This document shows positions 7,277 through 10,769 of a DNA stretch of 10,769 nt, piece after piece. The stretch is from assembly GCA_027022125.1 (NCBI GenBank), contig JALVZI010000228.1, positions 1 through 10,769 of the forward strand, given 5' to 3'. The position numbers and the translations under genes are program-made. Under the pieces are notes generated by a model. That model had not been told where the DNA came from and did not search any database. It saw only the letters and a program-made list of their open reading frames with translations. Each line of letters begins with the position of its first letter. Position 1 is the stretch's first letter. Source of the DNA: Anaerolineae bacterium (GTDB lineage Bacteria; Chloroflexota; Anaerolineae; 4572-78).

Positions 7277-7374
7277 CGATTCGATGAATAGTGAATAATG
7301 GGTGTGGGATAGAGATTCGCAGAATCGTCGAATCGCAGATGCGCTCATTCGTTAAAACCTTTTTCATGCGAATC
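7277..7374. repeat. Cluster of GAATC/GATTC motifs upstream of the toxin-antitoxin genes
   Basis: Five copies of GAATC or its complement lie at 7278-7282, 7314-7318, 7322-7326, 7330-7334 and 7370-7374. The second and third form a perfect GATTC-GCA-GAATC inverted repeat (7314-7326), and TCGCAGA is repeated at 7317-7323 and 7333-7339. A 9-bp inverted pair gaatgagcg/cgctcattc (7240-7248 and 7342-7350) brackets part of the segment. It could be extra operator sites or decayed repeat DNA. Confidence 0.35.
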
Positions 7375-7403
7375 TTGACTTTTGTGCGTCATTGACGCAT
7401 AAT
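7375..7403 (+). promoter_or_regulatory. Promoter of the toxin-antitoxin operon with embedded palindromic operator
   Basis: TTGACT (7375-7380) and CATAAT (7398-7403) are separated by 17 bp. Between and overlapping them is a perfect palindrome TGCGTCA-T-TGACGCA (7385-7399), which also covers the first two bases of the -10 box. A repressor bound there would block RNA polymerase, as expected for autoregulation by an XRE-type antitoxin. The protein-site match is inferred from position. Confidence 0.75.
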
Positions 7404-7408
7404 AAAGC

Positions 7409-7726
7409 ATGATATTTATCGAAACACCTCTGTTCACCAAACTCATCAATGATTTTCTACCGGATGATGATTATCGGTTGTTACAGCAAACTATTCTCAT
7501 TCGTCCTGAAGCCGGAAACTTGATTCGCGGTGGCGGTGGATTACGCAAGATTCGATGGAATGTGCCGGGGAGCGGTAAACGAGGTGGATTACGGATAATT
7601 TACTATTGGGATGTGCCGGAAAATACGATTTATATGTTGCTCCCGTACAAAAAGAGTAAACAGAAAAATTTAACGGCGGCACAACTTAAAATTTTGCGGG
7701 ATTTGGTAAAGGAAGGATTGAAATGA
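7409..7726 (+). CDS. higB: HigB2-like RelE/ParE-superfamily toxin
   Basis: The 105-residue product matches the RelE-fold toxins of the HigB2 type, which cleave mRNA on the ribosome. Seen motifs are MIFIETPLFTKLI at the start, a YRLLQQ helix (22-27), PEAGNLIRGGGGLRKIRW (33-50), GKRGGLRIIYYW (56-67), then a strand (IYMLLPYKK) and a C-terminal helical segment. V. cholerae HigB2, from memory, has the same GTGGLRKIR and GKRGGSRIIYY blocks. The ATG at 7409 is supported because homologues start at this same MxFIET position, yet it has no Shine-Dalgarno site and the predicted transcript start is near 7410, so translation may be leaderless or nearly so. The stop overlaps the next gene's start by four bases (7723-7726). 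The gene is intact and toxin-first, as in higBA loci. Confidence 0.9.
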   Translation: MIFIETPLFTKLINDFLPDDDYRLLQQTILIRPEAGNLIRGGGGLRKIRWNVPGSGKRGGLRIIYYWDVPENTIYMLLPYKKSKQKNLTAAQLKILRDLVKEGLK

Positions 7727-8022
7727 ACGAGCAAGATTTTGCCAATTTAGTTGAAAGTATTAAACAAGCCGGCCAGATTAAACGAGGCGAGTTAAAACCG
7801 GGTCGCAGGTTTGAATTTAGTCCGATAGATATTAAAGCGATACGAAAACAGTTTCAGAAATCACAACGAGAATTTGCATATATGATTGGCGTAAGTGTAG
7901 GCACGTTACAAAATTGGGAGCAAGGACGGCGTAAACCGGAAGGACCTGCCAGAGCATTGTTACAAGTAGCAGCCAAAAACCCAAAAGCAGTTATAGATGC
8001 GTTAGGAACAGGAGAAATGTAA
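7723..8022 (+). CDS. higA: HigA/NadS-type XRE-family antitoxin
   Basis: The 99-residue protein is the predicted antitoxin and autorepressor for the preceding toxin. Residues 1-33 form a variable N-terminal part, including a LVESIKQAG helix and GRRFEFSP, likely to contact the toxin as in HigA2. Residues 35-90 form a helix-turn-helix of the XRE/Cro-CI class: IKAIRKQFQKSQREFAYMIG then SVGTLQNWEQGRRKPEGPA, the recognition helix lying in SVGTLQNWEQG. The GPARALL segment is typical of the NadS subgroup. Translation starts at the ATGA overlap with GGAAGG (7711-7716) upstream, which suggests translational coupling. It probably binds the palindrome at 7385-7399. The operon ends at the terminator 8031-8062. 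Confidence 0.93.
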   Translation: MNEQDFANLVESIKQAGQIKRGELKPGRRFEFSPIDIKAIRKQFQKSQREFAYMIGVSVGTLQNWEQGRRKPEGPARALLQVAAKNPKAVIDALGTGEM

Positions 8023-8030
8023 GGTGAATC

Positions 8031-8062
8031 AAAAAACGTCCCGCGCAAACGGGACGTTTTTT
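8031..8062. terminator. Bidirectional rho-independent terminator
   Basis: Arms AAAAAACGTCCCG (8031-8043) and CGGGACGTTTTTT (8050-8062) pair perfectly around a six-base loop. Seven T (8057-8063) follow the GC stem on the plus strand. Six A (8031-8036) give a T run on the minus strand. It lies between the converging antitoxin gene (stop 8022) and zinc-ribbon gene (stop 8069) and can serve both. Confidence 0.93.
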
Positions 8063-8068
8063 TATGGG

Positions 8069-8695
8069 CTATTCTGCCGCCGCTTCCGGCGTGTCCGGTG
8101 GCGCATCGGCGATGGTTTCCGGCACAACCTCCGGGGGTTCGGCGGGTTTTGGCACTGCCGGTTTCGGCGGGGAAATGTGACCGGGTTCATCGTGTGAATG
8201 GTCATCGTGCGCGCGCAGTTCATCGGGGAGCGGTGGATCCACCAAGGCACCCGCATCGGTGGATGTGCCGCAATACGGACACACCGTCCAGCGCAGATGG
8301 AGCACATGCCCACACTGGGTGCAGGTATCCTTCAAACGAGTGAGACAATCGGGGCACACTACCCAATCGCTTTCCACCACCCGCGAACAACCGGGACAGC
8401 GCTCGCGTTCTTCCAAATCTTGCAATAGCGCCTCTTCTTCCAGCGAGCGCTCATACAGTTCCGCCAGTGTAACCTGCGGGCGCAGCAAAAAGTACAGCAG
8501 CACCCCCAACGGTCCGAAAATTACCGTCATCAGCGTTGCCAGCAAAATGGCAAACGCATCGCGCGAGCGCGAGCGCGCATCGCGGAAAGTCCACACAATC
8601 AAACTGAGCCACAGCGCTACGGCAAACGCGCCGGTAAACGCCAAAATCACTTCCAGCACGCTTATCACAATGCCGGGTATTTGAATATCGGGCAT
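8069..8695 (-). CDS. Membrane protein with cytoplasmic double zinc ribbon
   Basis: This 208-residue protein is of unknown function. It has two transmembrane helices, about residues 9-36 and 47-71, joined by a basic loop (FRDARSRSRD). A short acidic helix, likely coiled coil (77-98, with SLEEEALLQDLEERE), follows. Then come two treble-type zinc ribbons with perfect spacing: CPGC (100-103) with CPDC (114-117), and CTQC (125-128) with CPYC (139-142). The tail (146-208) is rich in Pro, Glu and Ala and probably disordered. The basic loop and second helix suggest a hairpin in the membrane, with the zinc module facing the cytosol if the positive-inside rule holds for the ends. The start is preceded by GAGGTG seven to nine bases upstream. 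I recall similar proteins in Chloroflexota. It could be a DZANK-type adaptor, but no partner is evident here. It ends at a bidirectional terminator. Confidence 0.85.
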   Translation of the reverse strand: MPDIQIPGIVISVLEVILAFTGAFAVALWLSLIVWTFRDARSRSRDAFAILLATLMTVIFGPLGVLLYFLLRPQVTLAELYERSLEEEALLQDLEERERCPGCSRVVESDWVVCPDCLTRLKDTCTQCGHVLHLRWTVCPYCGTSTDAGALVDPPLPDELRAHDDHSHDEPGHISPPKPAVPKPAEPPEVVPETIADAPPDTPEAAAE

Positions 8696-8781
8696 AAAGT
8701 TTCACCTCATTAAAAAGTATCGGGGGAGTATGGAGTATGAAGCAAGGAGCAAGGGCAACCAAAAGTGAAAGCAAGCGGTAT

Positions 8782-8800
8782 TTCGCCCCTACAAATACAC
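8782..8800. repeat. Fragment of the GTAGGGGCGAA repeat overlapping a gene's stop codon
   Basis: Bases 8782-8800 match 6401-6419 (the right half and flank of the hairpin in the MITE-like element) at 18 of 19 positions. The fragment contributes the last codons and the TAG stop of the small gene ending at 8789. No matching left half of the hairpin is present beside it. Confidence 0.6.
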
Positions 8801-9010
8801 CATCTCAGAAAGTTCTGTTTGACGAGCTAACCAAGTTTTATACACGCTTCCCCATTCCCCGAAATCCAGAACCCACTCATCATTCTCCGGCTCTTCTCCG
8901 TTGATATATGCGGCATAAAACGTCTCGGAGCGAATGCCATATTTACGCTCAAAGTCCAGCAGTTCTTCTTCCAATGCGTGGATATCCGCCAAAATTTCTC
9001 GGATGCTCAT
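8789..9010 (-). CDS. Small acidic protein of unknown function, probably with a repeat-derived end
   Basis: The preferred product is 73 residues starting MSIREILADIHALEEELLDF. It is strongly acidic (about 17 Asp/Glu against 6 Lys/Arg). An N-terminal helix, likely coiled coil (5-25), is followed by a YGIRSETFYAAYINGEEP segment (24-41) and DEWVLDFGEWGSVYKTWLARQ (44-64). No enzyme motif or known domain was recognised. I recall similar small proteins annotated as hypothetical or as putative antitoxins, but no toxin lies beside it. The start at 9010 is preferred over ATGs at 9016 and 9031 because GGAGGT (9017-9022) sits six bases before it, leaving no room for the ATG at 9016. It lies 44 bases after mnmG on the same strand, so it may be cotranscribed or use its own promoter. 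Its last residues come from a dispersed repeat. Confidence 0.75.
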   Translation of the reverse strand: MSIREILADIHALEEELLDFERKYGIRSETFYAAYINGEEPENDEWVLDFGEWGSVYKTWLARQTELSEMVYL

Positions 9011-9029
9011 AACCATACCTCCGCCGATC

Positions 9030-9058
9030 ATTATACCGCAAAGTGTCGCATTCCTTAA
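9030..9058 (-). promoter_or_regulatory. Possible promoter of the small acidic gene
   Basis: A perfect TATAAT (complement of 9030-9035) lies in the gap between the mnmG stop and the small gene. A 17-bp spacing would put a poor -35 box TTAAGG at 9053-9058, matching three of six consensus bases. The predicted start, near 9023, would leave only a 13-base leader including GGAGGT. The call rests on the -10 box alone. Confidence 0.4.
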
Positions 9059-10769
9059 ATCCGACCACCCTCGCTCGCCGCGACGGCGTGCCGCTCCAGA
9101 TGGATGAGCAGCACCGAAATATCCGCCGGGTTGACCCCCGCGATGCGGCTTGCCTGCCCGACGGTCGCCGGGCGGAATTTGGCGAGCTTCTCTCTGGCTT
9201 CCAGCCGCAACCCTTCGATGGCGTCGAAATCTATATCGGGGGGGATGGTGCGCTCTTCCAACCGCCGCATACGTTCTACCTGTCCTTGCTGTTTGGCGAG
9301 ATACCCCTCGAATTTCGTTTCGATGGTCACTTGCTCAATCACTTCCGGCGGCAGTGGTTCCGGCGGCGGCGAAAGTTTCGCCAAAATATCGTAGGTCACT
9401 TGCGGACGGCGCAGAAATTTTTTGGCGTTCACGCCATCCTTTATCGGCGCAATACCGAGTTCCGCCAGCAGTTCCGTCGAACCGTTTTTCGGGGAAAGGT
9501 AGGTTTTTTCCAGCCGCGCCAACTCGGCGGCAATTTGGCGGCGATGCTCTTCCACCCGCGCCAGCCGTTCCGCACTGACCAGCCCCAATTCGTGCCCAAA
9601 AGGCGTCAGTCGCAGGTCGGCGTTATCGTGGCGCAGCAGCAGGCGGTATTCCGCCCGCGATGTCATCTGCCGGTAGGGTTCGGTGTGTTCCATCGTCACC
9701 AAATCGTCAATCAGCACGCCGATATACGCTTGGTCGCGGCGCAGCACAAAGGGCGATTTGCCCTGCACTTTCAGCGCGGCATTGATGCCCGCCATCAATC
9801 CCTGCGCGGCGGCTTCCTCATATCCCGTTGTGCCGTTGATTTGCCCCGCGTGGAACAACCCTTCCACCCGATGCGTTTCCAGCCACGGATGCAACTGATG
9901 CGGCGGCACATAATCGTATTCGATGGCGTATCCCAGCCGGATGATTTCGGCATTCCGCAGGGCGGGCATACTGCGAACCATCTCCCATTGCGTATCTTCC
10001 GGCATACTGGTGTTGAACCCCTGCAAATAAACTTCGGTGGTGCGCCAGCCCTCCGGTTCCAAAAAAAGTTGATGGCGCTCTTTATCGGCGAACCGCACAA
10101 TTTTATCTTCGATGCTGGGGCAGTAACGCGGACCTACCCCCTCCACCACGCCGGTGAAAAGGGGAGCGCGGTCGAGATTCAGCCGGATGACATCGTGCGT
10201 TTCCGGTTCGGTGTAAATGAGATAGCACGCCAGTTGCGGACGCCAGTCGGTTTGTTTTTCGATGGGATATGCGGGATGCAGTGGCTCGTCCAGCCATGCC
10301 GGATAGCCCGCCGGCGGCTCGAAACTGAAATGGAGCGGCGTTTCGCTGCCGTAAATGGGTTCGGTCAGACTGAAATCAATGGTGCGCGCATCGAGTCGCG
10401 GCGGCGTGCCCGTTTTCAGCCGCCCCACATCGAAACCGAGTTGGCGCAGACTGCCCGACAGTTTGATGGCGGCTTTTTCGCCGAGCCGCCCCCCTTCGGT
10501 GATAAAATCGCCGGTGATGATGCGCCCACCCAAAAACGTGCCGGTGGTCAGCACCACCGTTTTGGCGAAAAATTTGAAGCCGGTGGAAGTTTGCACCCCG
10601 CGCACGCGGTCGCCCTGCACCAGCAGCCCGTCCACCAGCGCCTGTTTCAAATGCAGGTTCGGCGCGTTTTCCAGCACATATCGGGCATACGCGGCATACC
10701 GTTTTTTGTCTGCCTGCGCGCGCAGGGCATGCACAGCGGGACCTTTGCTTTCGTTCAGCAATCGAATTT
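9055..10769 (-). CDS. mnmG: tRNA uridine-5-carboxymethylaminomethyl modification enzyme MnmG (GidA), N-terminus beyond window
   Basis: With MnmE, this FAD and folate-dependent enzyme installs carboxymethylaminomethyl on the wobble uridine 34 of certain tRNAs. About 570 codons are visible. The family is about 620-640 residues, so some 80 N-terminal residues with the GxGxxG FAD motif and the first catalytic cysteine are missing. Numbering from the Leu codon at 10761: NESKGPAV (3-10), LTTGTFLGGR (71-80), GRLKTGTPPRLDARTIDF (113-130), signature GPRYCPSIEDKIVRF (210-224) with the conserved cysteine 213, AGQINGTTGYEEAAAQG (305-321), and the MnmE-binding C-terminal region with RPATVGQASRIAGVNPADIS. 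The TTG at 10761 is an internal leucine, not a start, because IR codons continue upstream in frame. About 18 extra residues near 152-170, compared with my memory of E. coli MnmG, lie before LACY. The stop TAA is at 9057-9055. It may be the first gene of a minus-strand group with the two genes downstream. Confidence 0.97.
   Translation of the reverse strand, partial: IRLLNESKGPAVHALRAQADKKRYAAYARYVLENAPNLHLKQALVDGLLVQGDRVRGVQTSTGFKFFAKTVVLTTGTFLGGRIITGDFITEGGRLGEKAAIKLSGSLRQLGFDVGRLKTGTPPRLDARTIDFSLTEPIYGSETPLHFSFEPPAGYPAWLDEPLHPAYPIEKQTDWRPQLACYLIYTEPETHDVIRLNLDRAPLFTGVVEGVGPRYCPSIEDKIVRFADKERHQLFLEPEGWRTTEVYLQGFNTSMPEDTQWEMVRSMPALRNAEIIRLGYAIEYDYVPPHQLHPWLETHRVEGLFHAGQINGTTGYEEAAAQGLMAGINAALKVQGKSPFVLRRDQAYIGVLIDDLVTMEHTEPYRQMTSRAEYRLLLRHDNADLRLTPFGHELGLVSAERLARVEEHRRQIAAELARLEKTYLSPKNGSTELLAELGIAPIKDGVNAKKFLRRPQVTYDILAKLSPPPEPLPPEVIEQVTIETKFEGYLAKQQGQVERMRRLEERTIPPDIDFDAIEGLRLEAREKLAKFRPATVGQASRIAGVNPADISVLLIHLERHAVAASEGGRI

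Noticed and set aside
6851..7348. 165-codon minus-strand frame over the thioredoxin-like gene
   Set aside because: It is a shadow of the plus-strand gene, which has a promoter, a ribosome site and clear fold similarity.
9011..9031. Upstream ATGs at 9031 and 9016 as the start of the small acidic gene
   Set aside because: The ATG at 9031 lies inside the TATAAT box and has no ribosome site. The one at 9016 directly abuts GGAGGT, while the ATG at 9010 has proper spacing and begins the recognisable MSIREIL sequence.
10759..10761. TTG as the start of mnmG, giving a complete 568-residue protein
   Set aside because: In-frame codons continue upstream to the window edge and match the family (IR before LLNESKGPAV). 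The FAD-binding N-terminus must lie outside the window.

Overview
The window looks like chromosomal DNA of a Chloroflexota bacterium, probably Anaerolineae-like. Three things point that way. A large secreted protein ends in IYLPLVMK, a tail I recall as frequent on exported proteins of that phylum. A two-helix membrane protein carries a double zinc ribbon of a type I recall from there. Decayed intergenic repeats of the 'cacagat..acgcggat' and 'gtaggggcgaa' kind are present. The phylum is an inference from memory; no rRNA or tRNA gene is in view. Genes use standard Shine-Dalgarno sites and sigma70-like promoters, several with exact 17-bp spacers.

Layout. Positions 1-856 (minus) hold the first 285 codons of glpX, a class II fructose-1,6-bisphosphatase, cut by the window edge and preceded by its own promoter. 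Positions 1292-6025 (minus) hold one 1577-residue secreted protein: signal peptide, a beta-helix built on about 32 repeats with a ~31-residue period, a short region of choice-of-anchor type, three tandem NEW3-like Ig domains and the YLPLV tail. It has its own promoter and a strong terminator.

Positions 6026-6835 hold no credible gene. This stretch contains a 186-bp MITE-like element with terminal inverted repeats and a target duplication, nested among remnants of other dispersed repeats. Next, on the plus strand, come a thioredoxin-fold protein in which both active-site cysteines are serines (6900-7232) and a HigB2/HigA2-type toxin-antitoxin pair (7409-8022). The pair has a perfect palindrome inside its promoter and a toxin start codon close to the predicted transcription start.

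Positions 8069-10769 (minus) hold, in transcription order, mnmG (N-terminus beyond the window), a 73-residue acidic protein of unknown function, and the membrane zinc-ribbon protein. A bidirectional terminator at 8031-8062 separates this group from the converging toxin-antitoxin operon.

GlpX (gluconeogenesis) and MnmG (tRNA wobble-uridine modification) are housekeeping genes. The segment between them is accessory in character: surface protein, repeats, toxin-antitoxin and orphan small genes. I see no evidence of one multi-gene novel system. The most unusual items are the cysteine-free thioredoxin, the MITE-like element, the repeat fragment that supplies the stop codon of the small gene, and the architecture of the beta-helix protein.
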